Source: Perkinsus olseni
Taxonomy: Eukaryota > Perkinsozoa > Perkinsida > Perkinsidae
Direction of reading: 5' to 3'
DNA length: 64,000 nt
Assembly (NCBI GenBank): GCA_013115135.1
Contig: JABANP010000091.1
Location: forward strand, 87,537-151,536
Shown: positions 36,101 through 48,194 of the stretch, in pieces
Layout: each line of letters begins with the position of its first letter
Position numbering within the stretch: position 1 is the first letter of the stretch
Program-made: the position numbers and the translations under genes
The notes under the pieces: model-generated
What the model saw: the letters and a program-made list of their open reading frames with translations, nothing else
Database searches by the model: none
What the model was told of the DNA's origin: nothing

Positions 36101-38345
36101 TGCTCCGCCATGGTATGCTGCATCGGTTTCGTGTGTCTGAGAACAACGAGAACGATCAGGAGACATAGTGAGCTCGCACGCCTGCTTGCACGTACAGGAT
36201 GGTTCGAGCTGCTAATAGAGCATTCCCGATGTCCCGTCGCTGTTGTTCGTCTATGGCCGAGGAACGCGTCTATCGTGCTAGTGAACTGTTCCATCGGACG
36301 ATAAGAGGAGGAGCTGCACCTGATGGCACTTCGGTGTGAGGGAGAGGGCAACGCATGGATGTACAGCTGCTGATTGAAGAGCCCTTCTAGAGCTTCTTGT
36401 GATTCCGCACTAGTCAGGACACGATCGGCCCCATCGCTCTCATCACCCACAGTAGCATCTTCTAGCGCCGAAACAGCCGCCGAGATGAACTTCGCTACCT
36501 AAGCGTCAACTGCGCATCGGATAAAGAGAGACGTGTTAGCAAGTCGCCCACCTCGACCTCTGCAGTGCTGTCGTCACCAAGGCTGTCAGCCACCAGGGCT
36601 TCACATACCACGTCTAGGTCAAGCAGCTCCAATGTGAACTGAAGGCGATCTCCTACGGATCGTTCAGTAGCGGGGCCTGAATCAAACTCAGAGCAGCGAT
36701 CGAATTGCGGTGAGTACCACCAAAACCAGCCGAACTCCTTCTAGTCCCTCCGTTACAAGGCCCGGAAATAGAGGCCCTCGCTACGTCCGCGAACCTGGGG
36801 TGATGACAGGACGGCTAGGAGCGCGAGTGAGGGCGAAACATGCACACTTTGGTTTGAGTAGGAAGTCATAGTCCTCCAGATGGAAGCACTTGACCAGCAC
36901 ATTGACCTGAGTAAAGAGAGGATCCTTACTGACCAAGAGCCGTGGACATACATCAACTTCAGTTGTCACGCACATCAGCCCTACCGCCTTGCCGGAAGAA
37001 TCTAAGGTTGATGATGATACAACACGGAAAGCGTATCTTCGGAGCATATACCGCGAGGCTGGGCCACCAAGGACTTATGCGATTCGTCTTGGGCTGCTAT
37101 CAGCTCTGCTAGGAAGAACCTAGGAAGGTCGGATGGTCGCGGATAGGTTGTCAAGACAACCTACTCGCCATAGGTGTCAGTCACGACGTCACTTTGAGCG
37201 TCGAAGACCTCCACGAGATCGTCGTGGTCTTCAACCGTTGCCGGGCGTATGATCAGCGGAGGGAAGGCACGCTCTCGAGGGCAGTGGTATCTAGTGTGAC
37301 GATGACCGAGTAGGTGACACCCTTTGAAGGCTTTACATGCTGCACTGTGAACTTGAGAGTATTCCCTCGTCTTCTAGACCTGAAGTGCGACTGACGTACA
37401 GCGATAAGCTTCCTCTGGAAACCTCACCTTGGATCTCTTCGAAGAGCCCCAGGAAGGGTCGCAAGCCGAAAGTTAAAGTCTCGATGGCCAGATCCTTGCC
37501 AACGTACCTGCAAAGTCAAGCATTGACTAACGCAGATATCATTGAATAAAGTTTAGACCGATTTGCCCTACAGCAGGAGATGGTTGATCTCCGGATATGC
37601 AGCCAAGATCCACTGACAGGATTGCCGCAGCACTCTTGATTCTTTCCCACTGTGACTGATGAAGCACCTGAGGCAGTCCGACCTCGTCACGTCAACGAGC
37701 AGCATGATGGCTGGTAGCTGATAAGGGCGTCTGGATCGATCTCACTTGAACCAGAGAGAGTTGTACTGGTAGATTCTGTGAGTCTCCGTTACCAGACTCC
37801 ATTGATGATACCTGATAGGATGCCTTCACGACTGTCCACCCCACCAGACACAGCGAAGAGACGGGTACGGGACAAGTGGTACTACACTAAACTAGGCTCG
37901 GCGTCGTTCTCGATCATGCTCGCAGCTCTGAGACAGGGGAACGATGTTTAGATTTTAATTGAGTTAGTTCTCGGGAAGCCTCTTGCGAACGCGAGCGCCT
38001 CTCTCACTCCTGCTGCACCGTGAGCCCTCTGCCGTCACTGGCTACTTCCGATTTGCCTGAAAAATTCCAAGTTCCACCAGAGCGCGTGTGGCAAGCGGTC
38101 TCCCCTTCACAGGCCTCTAGTTGTTGCAGACACGGGCGGCATCGCGTTGTTTACTCTACCTTCTAATATGGCCGGGTAATTGTCCAACACCGCAAACCCC
38201 ACGATAGAGAGATTCTCGTCCTCGACAACGATGGAGAGGGAGCTGAGCAGAGAGGGTCCCCTAAGCCCATAAGTGAAGCGTTTTTGCTGGTTGCTTGATG
38301 ACCTCTACCGACTCGCGGAGCAGACCGACGAAAGCGAGCGCTCAC
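30127..38345 (-). CDS. CFAP61: Cilia- and flagella-associated protein 61 (radial-spoke associated)
   Basis: CFAP61 belongs to the calmodulin- and spoke-associated complex at the base of radial spokes. On the minus strand the N-terminal acetyltransferase-like part gives SIVGFAVLDNYPAI (about 38215-38165), SCQWILAAYPEINHLLL (about 37620-37575), ATVEDHDDLVEVF with TYGE (about 37250-37145), FFLAELIAAQDES (about 37125-37085) and GKAVGLMCVTTEVDV (about 36990-36950). The C-terminal Rossmann-like part gives VVVGASDAGLAALAAL (about 33155-33105), IEIPYDHLVL (about 32660), LLKSLMWNPLSYVVIYGRALD (about 32375-32315) and LLGRLVPPEKIVLVLPP (about 32255-32205). The end carries NWAKALFHDRW (about 30525-30493) and RSNGDHLP, stop at 30127. 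This matches the order of the animal protein. There are some 20 introns; the first exon is uncertain and 33500-36700 is only partly resolved. Confidence 0.8.
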
Positions 38346-38994
38346 GAGGTTTCCATCACTTCCACCAGTGTCTGTCCTTCACAACCGTAGAACGATTCCA
38401 CGATGGGTGGCTGAGTCGATACTCCCCCGTCTGTTCTCTCGTTGCTGCTGAATTAAAGGTGAGGTGTATATCGCGTTGGGCGTCGATACTGCTACCCTTC
38501 ATACAGTGAACGGATGGCGGGCAGGTCTGCTTGGGAAACACGCCGAGCTTTGAAACGTGTTTGGTTTGAATGCCGTTCTTCGTTCATCACTCCAAGCGAA
38601 TTATACTCAACTAAGTTTTAGAAGATCCGTCAGCTACGCTTGGACGGACGCCCTGGGCGCTGTGGACGTTAGAAATTACTTTTATCCTTCAAACGGGTAG
38701 TTTACCAGTACTGCCAACGCCTCGGATCGACGCTTACTTTAATCGTTAGTCCAATATCTAACTGCGCTTGGGCGAGCGCGATAATCATTCATTAACGCGC
38801 ACGCCACCACCGTGTCGAATTTCAAGGAAACGCAGCGCGCAAGGATCAAGTCCGGAAGCGATTCTGAGTTTCAGCTCAGTGGATGAGGAGTTTGAAAGAC
38901 TCAAATTGAAACACCTTGTTCATCTGGTTTGCTACAGTCTGCTCCACCACACATCTAACTAGCCGAGCTTCTTTCTTATCCTAACCTTATAGCC

Positions 38995-40648
38995 ATGGCT
39001 GAGTGCCGCCCGCGGTCTGGGTCTTCGCGGCCCGGCTACGACCTTCTCAACACTCCAAGGCCTAAGGTGAGCAAATGATGTTACCACTCGACTCGTACCA
39101 TCGCGGCACTAACATGCCTGTGGAAGATGACATAGCCGTCGTGTCAGACAACCCCGTGCAAGCAACGAATGCCTCCCAGCCAATTTCAGTGGGTACCACG
39201 ACCGAGCACGTCGTTCCGACAGAAGTAACCAGCGCTCCTTCATCGGCATCGTAACCGATCTGTATGATCGAGTCCTGCTTGGCGGCGCCCCGACCTCTTT
39301 CACTGTTGTGAGTACGATGCAAAGCTCGCTCCAATCAGGCCGGGTTCGATCAGTCGGGAGCGGAAATAACCTCTCGAAAGAGGCAGCAGAAATACTCAGT
39401 AAGATGAACTCTCGATGATGATGACTTCACCTCGCCGCCACGTTACTTCATTCCGCCAGGATTCTTCCGCTCCTTCGTCGTCCGGGCTGAACCCTCGTCG
39501 GCTTCACTTACCGCCCCGATTACGTACCCCACTGCGATCGACCGATGGGAGTGAAAAATCTTCCTTTGGCCAAAGTGGCGGACCTCCGGGTGATAAGCGC
39601 CTTCCAAGGCACGGCAAATAGCGTCAAGTACCGCTCCTTCCGCAGTTCTTGCAGAACGCGAGTCGAAGAGCTGGCCGCCTCCGTGAGGAAGGGCGGTGCC
39701 ATTACTCTCTCGGTGTGCTCTACGACAATGCGGGGAAGTGGCGAGACGCAATCAAATGTTATACGCAGTTCCTTCGGGTAAGAACCTCGGCGTGAGTCGC
39801 AAGCCAGCCGTCTGCCCACTGTGAGCGCCCGTTGCTAGTGACTGCTGTTCCTCTGGAACAGCGCTAGGACCGATGGTGGCCTGCGACTCCCCTGACCGTG
39901 GATTCAGAGTTACCAACCGTAATACTCTAAGAGTGATGAAGGAAAATATGGTCTTAACTTTCGGATCCTATCCCAGAAGCCATAGCAAGCTAGCTAGCCG
40001 CGTATTCACCGCGCTATGCTTTTGTGTACTAGTTCCCCACGGCGGACTAGATCTCCTTTATTGCCTAGCACTGTGTATCCCCGGCTTGTCTCATTCTGTA
40101 GATATGTGAGCGTTGTCGGGACGCACAGGGAGAAGCTTTGGGCTTACCATTGTCTCGGAGTTGATTACCACTTTTTGGGTAAGGCAGAATCTGACAGAGG
40201 CTCTACAGATTCCGCCGAGGAGTTTTTCTGATGAAGGTAAAACTATCCCGCGTGCATCCACTCGCACCTGCTGGGAATGGCAGGCACTTGGTTTTTACCA
40301 GAAGCATTTGGATCTCGTCGGAAGTGTCGAAGGTCGCTACCTGACCAACCTCAACATGTCTATGGCTTATGCTGCACTGGGTGATGCGGAAGAGTGCTTA
40401 GGTCGCCAAAAGTACGACGAGAGGGCTTTCACGTTCATTAGGGAATCTCAGTAGTCGTCATTCACACGATGTGGATGGCAAATTGCGGGCCGCAATAGAG
40501 TCCGAGTCATGCTGCTGTCAGGCTTGCGAAAGGTTACGCGCAGCAGCTGCAGCCTTCCCGTAGTTCGGCTGGCCCAGCCGCCGCGGTTCTGATCAATACG
40601 GACCCCTCGGAATGGGCTCGCTACCCGAGCGAGAAACTCATGAAATAG
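38995..40648 (+). CDS. TPR-repeat protein
   Basis: Tetratricopeptide repeats make helical scaffolds for protein binding. ATG at 38995 gives MAECRPRSGSSRPGYDLL and a GTGAGC donor. Later exons carry TPR units: HYSLGVLYDNAGKWRDAIKC (about 39700-39770), WAYHCLGVDYHFLG (about 40140-40180) and ALGFYQKHLDLV with YLTNLNMSMAYAALGDAEE (about 40285-40395). After an acceptor at about 40498, the last exon reads HAAVRLAKGYAQQLQP and ends RYPSEKLMK at TAG 40646-40648. A Ser/Arg-rich region (about 39415-39620) may be coding between them. It lies next to CFAP61 in the opposite orientation. The family cannot be fixed beyond TPR; a ciliary TPR protein such as TTC29 is possible but not shown. An upstream frame at 38768-38962 might be a 5' exon. 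Confidence 0.55.
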
Positions 40649-41980
40649 TGAATGAGACGACGGAAGTGCAAGCCAGGGACAAGTCGATCGATAAGGGTGA
40701 GGTGTCTCACCATTAGAGCGCTACTGCTGCTGATATTAGACCCCTTTCGGACTGGATAAGCCCTTGGTCGAGCAGGAAACTGTGAGAAAGCGCGATATCT
40801 TTGCGACCACGAGAGCCTTCACTCCACCGCAGATCATCACAGCAAAGGGCTGCGCGTCGCTCAGATTGTTGGAGTTGCGATATCCTTGCCTGCTGGGTTC
40901 GCAACTGAATGTCGGAGCTAAGCACAAGGGCAGTGGGGTGGCCTCCCATTATCGTGAGTAGCCCGTGATGCCAGCGCATGCGGTTGTGGGTGGACTCCTG
41001 CCTCTGGGTGTGTGCGAAACTCGGCAACAGTTCTAGATATGAGTTGAGTTGACAGTTGACATGTTGAACTCTGGTACCAGTAGAATATCCTGCCGGCCTC
41101 GTCCGCCCGGGAGCCACGGTCTCCAAGATGCCCGGCCGGAGCCCTACGACTCACGGAGCCTGATCTGCGTCTCAGCATAGAGGACGTCGTGACTAGCCTC
41201 CCAGTCCCCTTGCCTCTCTTTAAGTATAACAATTTGAGCGGCTTTGCAGCCTCTGCGTGAGCCGATCAATCCCACCCAACCCACCAAGCGAGACTACGGA
41301 TGAACCCGGACCTACCCCGATATCCGGGTTGTACGCCTCTACACGCCCTATAGTTGTGTACCCGCTGTGCGCAGCCCAACGCGGGAACTACTGGCGTAAG
41401 GCACCAGCCTGGTGCCAGCAGGAAGAGTAGTCGTAGTGCCCAGCGCCGTGAGTCGTGGCCCCCGACTCCCAATCCTCGTGGTCAGGGGTGTTAGCAGAGT
41501 GAGTGAGTCTGCAATATGGCGTGTGAGCCACCCGCTGTCTCAACGGTTTAGCCCTCCCATCCTCAACCTGAACCCAGCCTGAGGATGAGCCTTGGGAAAC
41601 CTCGTATAAGGGATCCGAGTCTGAACGTTGGGGCATGTAACCGTGCCCTGCGTAGGTGCGCCATCATCTTCCTCATCTCCCGGTCCCCGCAGTCAAAAGT
41701 TTCATACGTGTCGACAGACGCGAACCTAATGAACATATATGTGTAGAAGGGCACCGACCCTCATCCCCTAGTGGCAAAGAGTGTGAAACCACCTTTGTAC
41801 GTCACGCACAGAAAAACTCGCAGCGAAGGCGCTACCTTCAAGGCGGCCCCTACCCTGAGATCCCAGCGATCTGTGTCACAATTATGCTCCCGTCGCATAA
41901 AACGTGTTCCTCGGGTATTTGCCTTGCCACAGTAGCTGTGGTCCCAGAAGCTCTGGGAGATATGCCAACTGGGCACTGCA

Positions 41981-42001
41981 AGGCTCTCCCTGGGAGAGCC
42001 T
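41981..42001. repeat. 9-bp inverted repeat with 3-base loop
   Basis: AGGCTCTCC (41981-41989) and GGAGAGCCT (41993-42001) pair perfectly around CTG. It is followed by CCCAGG, matching CTGGG upstream, so a longer imperfect stem is possible. Confidence 0.55.
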
Positions 42002-42641
42002 CCCAGGTGTCACTCGACAGTTAGCCGCAAAGACAGCATAAAATTGACAGTTGCCAATTTACGCTGGATGTAGTACGGGCTGCTGATGCGGACTGCAACA
42101 CAAAGACGAATAGAGGTGTTAAAAGCCTTCCGTATGAAAAACTGTGCAGAACGGCTATGAGAGCGACAATACCCTAAAAAGACAATACGATAGTGACAAT
42201 ACTAAGGATGCCGTTCTCAGCCCTTAGCTTGTCACTGAGAAGCGGTACGCTATTAACTGAATAATGATGCTCTTTGGATGCTAGTGAACGGACAGCCAGG
42301 CTGAGGTTACACACTCTTCACAGTGTACACTCTCCCGGTGTGAAGCTGCGCGACTAACCGTTGAACCTGGTAGTCATCGTGCGGGTTGAATCAACGAGCT
42401 CGAAGTAAATCATATCCAGATCCTTAAAGGGGGCCGTGGCTCCAAACCACCCGTATAGTTCTCTTTGAAAAGACCTGTACTTCGAGGAGGCAGCCACATC
42501 TAGTAGGTTGACAGAACGAGACAGCCCTTCCACTGGCAAAGGCTCACTGGTCAGAGACGCAGCGGTATAGTTCCCGAGGCGACTGAAGAACACGGCCAGC
42601 GAGACGCTCAAAGTCGGTTCAGCGCTCCTGGAGCGCTCCTC

Positions 42642-42672
42642 CAAATGCTCACTCGTCATTTGGAGCGCCGCT
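42642..42672. repeat. Inverted repeat with neighbouring GGAGCGCTCC palindromes
   Basis: CTCCAAATG and CATTTGGAG form a perfect 9-bp stem over a 9-base loop. Directly beside it lie GGAGCGCTCC (near 42629) and GGAGCGCCGCTCC (near 42661), giving a cluster of self-complementary motifs within 60 bases. Confidence 0.5.
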
Positions 42673-43176
42673 CCAAAAAAAGGAGTTTCGTACTCCTAGA
42701 GAGCGGAATATCGAAGGCTCAGAAAGAACCACCACAGAATCCAGCGGCCCACGTTTTTTTGCCGCTCAAAGGCAACACAGTAGGCGAGGGCATGGTAACA
42801 CCGTACACCTGAGCTTACTCTCTCGGGGTGAATCAGCAGCTGATTATTAGCTGAGCACGCACGCAGAAGAAGGAATCACGTGCGTCATGTGAACATTGCT
42901 AACGATTCTCTCTGTCTAATCTCATGATGAGCTTCGCGCCGCTGTGCTCGAGAGTCTCGAGTCGAGACGAGGCACCTTTTCCATGAAATACAAGGCTTTA
43001 GATGACTTAGCGCGTCTCTTCCTGTGTGTTAAGTCCTATGTCACCTGATAAACCCGAATAGCACAACATAATGCCATGTCATACGTCACGGTGAGGAGAC
43101 AGTGACTCTTCTCATCGACGAGGAACGCTATGCGCATGCGTTCCCAACGCCGCGGTTCATTGCCATATCGTTGAGA

Positions 43177-43207
43177 TCATAATGATCATTCAATGATCTG
43201 ATCATTC
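43177..43207. repeat. TGATCA-rich palindromic cluster
   Basis: Overlapping AT-rich palindromes (ATCATAATGATCATTCAATG, then ATCTGATCATTC) occur at about 43177-43207. They can form alternative hairpins. No function is known. Confidence 0.4.
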
Positions 43208-44860
43208 ATATCAACTTATTATTCGTCAATTCTTATGCATCGCGCGAGTCGTATTGCGAAGAAGAGAGCTCGAATTAAGAGTCACTGAGTCACAACAGTA
43301 CAATAGTACCAAGCGGGACGAGCGTCGCTTATTGACCAACAGCACTAGATCGTGGCCGGTGGTGAGCGACAAAACTTCCGCAACGCAGGCTGCGTTGCAG
43401 CGGCAATAACGACCTGAAGCATCAATTAGCATTAATTTCAGCAGGTGAACGAGTGGTTTATCCAGGTGAAAACCGGCGCGGAGAAATGTCATGTTCTGTT
43501 GTGCGCACAACGGGACATCTCGTGTCCCGGTTGTCATACGTTCCGGTGCTACGGGATCCCTATGATGCAGAGGTTGGGAGAGTGAACAGTGCGCGGCTTC
43601 GCTCTGGCTTGTTTGCCATTCATCAGCGCCTGCAACCCGGCAGCAAATCGTCAGCAACCCGGCAGTTGCTGGTGTCCTCCGCCAACTAGAAGCTAATGGC
43701 CACCACTGTTCAGTAAGATACGGGAGAACTGCCCGACTCCATCCCCACTCTGGGTTGACTCAACCAGGTTGAGTCAGCGGTCTCTAGTGTCCTTCCTCCA
43801 CATCCGAGGAGCGGTGGGCTGGTTGAGCTCGTTTCAATAGATAGGTGTTTTCGGGTAAGGATCGTTGTTTCCAAGCGAAGCCGAGGCCTCATCATGGGGG
43901 TTCGACCTCGCTCGCTTGTGCTACTCCGCGTCGCGGAGTCCACGACGCCAAGGCCATTGTTTCATCCCTGCCACTGCGTGCACATTAGTGGTGCTCACAG
44001 GGGGTAACCCTTGGGTCCTGTCTGCTCGCTGAGTAATGGAATAACATCATTACAAACTGGTTGTGTGTTGGGCTGGTACCAGTCGAGCCCTGTTGTCACA
44101 ACTGGGAAGACCACAACGAGCACAAGATTTGTGGTCCTCTGTTTCCCATTCTCAAATCGTTGCACTGATTTCTCAGCTGCGGGTGATTTGCAAGTTGAGC
44201 AGGATAACGCCCCTAGTGAGAGACTAATCTAGCGTATAATCTTACTACTAATCGAAGCATACTACTCATCAAATCTAATCGTAGACTGTAATCTAGCGGC
44301 TTCATTCTAGCAAATCTTGTCATACCACATGAACGTATTGCGAAGAAAGCTAGACTTCCGAGTTCGCGAAGCTTGAATGTACAATTCCCGATCCGTAGAA
44401 TTCATGTGCCAATTGTTCATTTTAGCGGCTCCCAAGTTAGTAATGCAGCACCATAGTGAACCATAGTGATAGTGAGTGGCCGTTAGTTTCTCTTCCGCCA
44501 GTGACTTAAATCAAAGCAGTAGCCGTTTTTACTACTACTCGCAACCGCCTTGTTTCGGATAAAAGCAATATGACACATTGTGCTATATAGAGAATGTCTA
44601 CCGCAAGTCGTACGGAGGAGCAATGTTGCTACTACGCAGGGAAGTGGAACCTGCCCTTGTATGACACTAAGCTTGGTATGATGCATATAAATTTTCTAGA
44701 GTGTACGCCGGTCGTTGCTGCTTCGTATATTCCTCTGCACTTTCAAGCTATTGAATCGAGCAAATCCATCTAAGCAACATTAAGTAACTTAATTTAAGTT
44801 TGCATCAGAAAATGTAGAGACGAGCAAATCGGCAAGAATGGCAGTAATGTGATCTTGCTC

Positions 44861-45198
44861 TTATCCATTACAACGAAAATCTCGATGATGAGTGTGATTC
44901 GTAAAAGCAGCCTTATCAAGCAGATAGACGAAAGTTTCGTCTACGTGCTCAGTCACGGGATTCGGCAGCATATTCACAGACACAGGGGAGCTCGCAATTT
45001 TGATGCCACTGGGGACCGTCGTAATTGACGTGACGCTCAGATTCGGGTCACTGTTCCAAACGACTCCTCCACAGACGCCGAGATTCTCGCCGAAGTGGTT
45101 GATATACGACACAATTTGCTGAAGCTTCCGCTAGGATGTTCTTGACCGTGAGCAGTGGATACCATGGCCATGAGGAAGATGATTTTGGGAGAGGCCAT
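44861..45198 (-). CDS. Short secreted protein, unknown
   Basis: ATG at 45198 starts a hydrophobic leader (MASPKIIFLMAM). A 44-base GTATCC...TTCAG intron (about 45161-45118) then joins in frame to QIVSYINHFGENLGVCGGVV, and the protein ends at TAA 44861-44863, giving about 97 residues. Without splicing, the leader would read MASPKIIFLMAMVSTAHG, an even better signal peptide, but the frame then fails. The product is probably secreted, with a C-terminal Cys. No family is recognised. Confidence 0.5.
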
Positions 45199-45699
45199 AA
45201 TATTGATAACTCGTATCTGTGGGGGATAATTGTCCATACCCTCGTATATTGGAATGTGTGTGCTGATAAGCTCATTATGCGTCAGACATCCGAACGGGAG
45301 ACGGACGGCAATAGGAGAAGTTTTGTTGGGAGGTGTGCGGGGTCCTTGTCATCCTAGCGAGTCTGAAGACAGATGACTCCCATTTAATGGGTCCGCACGA
45401 GGGCTCCCACAAGGGTTCGCACAATTCACAGAGATCCATCCGCCGCCAGATTCTTGAGTCCGGAATCTGGACGAGGGAACTAGGATGGTAACGACGTTGG
45501 TCTGGCGTGCCCCTCAAAAGCTAGGTCCCAAAGTGCGAAATTAGTTCGCGGTGATGCGCCAGAGGAAAGTGACTTTCCTCGAGGACTGTCCTCAATGAGC
45601 GTCGACCTTGATCGCCAATCGATGATTGGTGCTAGTATGGCAATGAGGGGCAAATATAGGAGGCAAACTAGCCGTTACCGCACAGCTCACCTTCCTGCA
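45199..45699. other. Spacer upstream of two divergent genes
   Basis: About 500 bases between the short secreted gene (minus) and the unknown multi-exon gene (plus). It probably holds both promoters. Nothing specific is seen. Confidence 0.45.
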
Positions 45700-48194
45700 C
45701 TATAGCGGCAATTACCTCAATTGCTGCAGCATGCCCACGTTGATCCCGGTAACCTACTATTCGAAGCGTTCTTCCCCCAAGTTAGGGAAGCCTTTGAAGG
45801 GGGCGCGTATTTCGCAAACTTAAGGCCTCAACGCAGGGCAGAACTCCAACAGGAACTAGTGATTTGGGACTTCTTCTGGCTGAACGCGAACCTCGCCGTC
45901 AATAGACTGGTAAGAAAGTGTTAATAACTTGGCATTAGGACACCTAAATTCATTACTATCTTAGCCGCCAACAGCAGAGGGCGGCTACTCCCTTACAGGC
46001 GCCGACATAGCGTGTTACATGCTATACAGGGTGGCTGGTGTACCACTGAACGATGATGACGCTTACTGCGGTTCAGTCTACTTGTCGACCTTTAGATCAT
46101 ACAGCCTGTCAAGATTGTTGTCGGGGCTGCGAGGACGAGTGAACGGGCGACTCTTCTGCCCGTTCAGTAGAGCGAACAACTTTGCGGATAATCAGGTGAG
46201 ATAATGGAAAAACGATAGCAACAGTCTACCACCCAAATCCCAACCCCACGTATCTTTCACTCAGGCGTTCAGAGTGGCTATAGATTTCTTGACAACCCAC
46301 TACGGTGAAAAAAGTGACGACGTTACGCACAATCCACCCCTATACCCCGTCGACGAAGATCGACTATGCCAGGCCTTGGGAGAAACCATATACAGAAGCC
46401 ATATAGTGATGAGATTCTATCCGATACTATTGTTAATGTCTATTTCAGGATCACCTTGTAAGGGTATTGACTAGACTGATGTGCAGCTTAGGATGCAGAT
46501 TCGAAGCCCTGCGACGATTACGGAGGATAGACATAACAATAAGAGAAGCGCACTTGGTCCCCCCAGCCGACGAGAGGGAGTGGTGTACGAGTAAGGCTTG
46601 ACACTTGGCTACAACACGCATACTCAGGTGTAGCCGGAAGTAGTCACTGGAACGGTTTACCACTGGACAACCTAGCAGGGGAAGAATACAACCGTATCCC
46701 AGCAGGAGTACACGTCCCAGTCTACCAGCTAGTCATCCCCCACGTGAAGACAAAACCACATTCGCAACGCGAACTTCATGCGAGAATGACGTTTCAGATA
46801 CGGCCACTCTGGTTTCTCTGTAGCATCAGACAAGGGTGGGTAGCAAGGGGAGCAGTAGAATGTACCGAAAGAGGTAGGGATGGTAAACTCGAAACCATCC
46901 AATATGTTCGTGTAGATCAGGGATTCGACGCCGTAAGAAGAGCCTGCTTTGACTCATCAATGTGGAGGCAGCCGAATGGCTACTTGTCTTGAGCATTCAG
47001 GAACCTCAGCCCTTCGATTGGATGCAGCTAAACAATCATAAGGTAGTCGAACTAAAATTAAAAGTACGTCTCACCCTCAGTTACGAGCGGTCCGTGAATC
47101 GATAAAAACCCCATTCCCGAATCCAGAGGGAACACTGCCAGGGAGGATGAGAAGACCGCAACCGAGACGTCGTGCCTTAAAGGCCATCCCTCATGACTGT
47201 CACAGCTGGGTATTCGCTTATCAAGAGAGAGCGACTTACAAGGTAAACAGACGCATATTAACGTGATACCCCGCATCAGGTCCCGGACGAAAACCAGGAA
47301 AACACACAGGGGATACTTCCAAGGAGACCACGGGGTACAGTTCCTTCTCTACGCGCCACGCAATCAAGCAATGACTGTAGAAGCAGGGATACCAACAATC
47401 GAAGTGGCTGAAGCTAGGTGGGCTCAACAACATAGTGTACCCGCACATGGACCTCCTCAACCGCCTCCTCAACCACCTCCTCAACCAGCTCCTCCGCAAC
47501 CAGCTCCTCCGCAACCGGCTCCTTTGCAACCAGCTCCTCCACAAGCAGCTCCTCCGCAACCAGCTCCTCCGCAACCAGCTCCTCCGCAACCGGCTCCTGC
47601 GCAACCAGCTCCTCCGCAACCGGCTCCTGCGCAACCAGCTCCTCCGCAACCAGCTCCTCCGCAACCGGCTCCTCCGCAACCGGCTCCTGCGCATCCTCAG
47701 CAACCAGCTGCTCAACCTCCACCACAACGACAAGCACGTCCAGTAAGTCGCCATCTGCTCGATACTACCATTCGAATATGAACATTCACGGACTCGTAGG
47801 TACGACCGCAACCTGCGGACGCAAGGGTGAACCCCTCCCCGACAGAGAGGTGGTGGCCGAATCAATTGCCCTCCCCGACAGGGAAGTTATAGCAGCACCT
47901 ATTGCCTTCCCCGACAGGGAAGTTGTAGCACAACCTATAGCCCTCCAGGACAGAGAAGATGAAAAGCAACAGGAGAGAGCCGAGGAGGAAGAAGAGGAGG
48001 AAGGACAAGAGGAAGGCTTTGCGACGCCAATCCAAGCACCTAGGGCACCAGTAGAAGCGCCAGAGCCAGAAGGGAGGACGTTAGCTCGCGTAGAAGGACT
48101 ACGAGGACTGAGGCATCAATTACAGTCCGAGGAGGAGAGAGGAGGGTCCGCGCCGTCGGCAAAGAAAAAAGAGGTGATCTCTGATAGTTGTTGA
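45700..48194 (+). CDS. Unknown multi-exon protein with Pro/Gln/Ala repeat and acidic tail
   Basis: Exons with clear GTAAGA/GTGAGA donors line up. About 45721-45910 ends NANLAVNRL. About 45965-46196 gives GADIACYMLYRVAGVPL...RANNFADNQ. About 46265-46449 gives AFRVAIDFLTTHYGEKSDD. The following exons give DHLVRVLTRLMCSLG, AGEEYNRIPAGVHVPVYQL, WFLCSIRQGWVARGAVEC...DQGFDA and PQPFDWMQLNNHKVVELKL. A later exon gives GVQFLLYAPRNQAMTVEAG and runs into the QPAPP repeat (47450-47700). The last frame has four PDREV-type repeats (about 47838-47955), then a poly-Glu region and KKEVISDSC, stop near 48194. The frame join at about 47750-47800 is unsettled. AGA and ATA codons look more frequent than in neighbouring genes. 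No family is recognised; an old insertion of foreign origin is possible but unproven. Confidence 0.45.
47451..47700 (+). repeat. 15-bp minisatellite encoding Q-P-A-P-P units
   Basis: About 16 tandem copies of CCTCCGCAACCAGCT-like units with scattered substitutions. Translated in the frame of the host gene, it gives (QPAPP)n. The 15-bp period is a multiple of three, so length changes keep the frame. Confidence 0.85.

Larger units (their letters stand above)
40649..44860. other. 4.2-kb gene-poor stretch with hairpins
   Basis: No convincing gene is seen. Minus-strand frames at 41640-41754 and 43226-43657 read as partly protein-like but have no motif and no splice-linked partners. The stretch contains the inverted repeats listed at 41981, 42642 and 43177. 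Base composition becomes AT-rich after about 44200. Confidence 0.5.

Noticed and set aside
45110..45165. Frameshift in the short secreted gene
   Set aside because: A 44-base GT-AG intron joins the two parts exactly in frame, so no frameshift is needed.
47236..47865. 209-codon minus-strand frame and two more long frames over the minisatellite
   Set aside because: A 15-bp repeat is open in all frames wherever its unit lacks a stop; the low-complexity RRSWL/LVAEE products are artefacts. The plus frame continuing from upstream exons is preferred.
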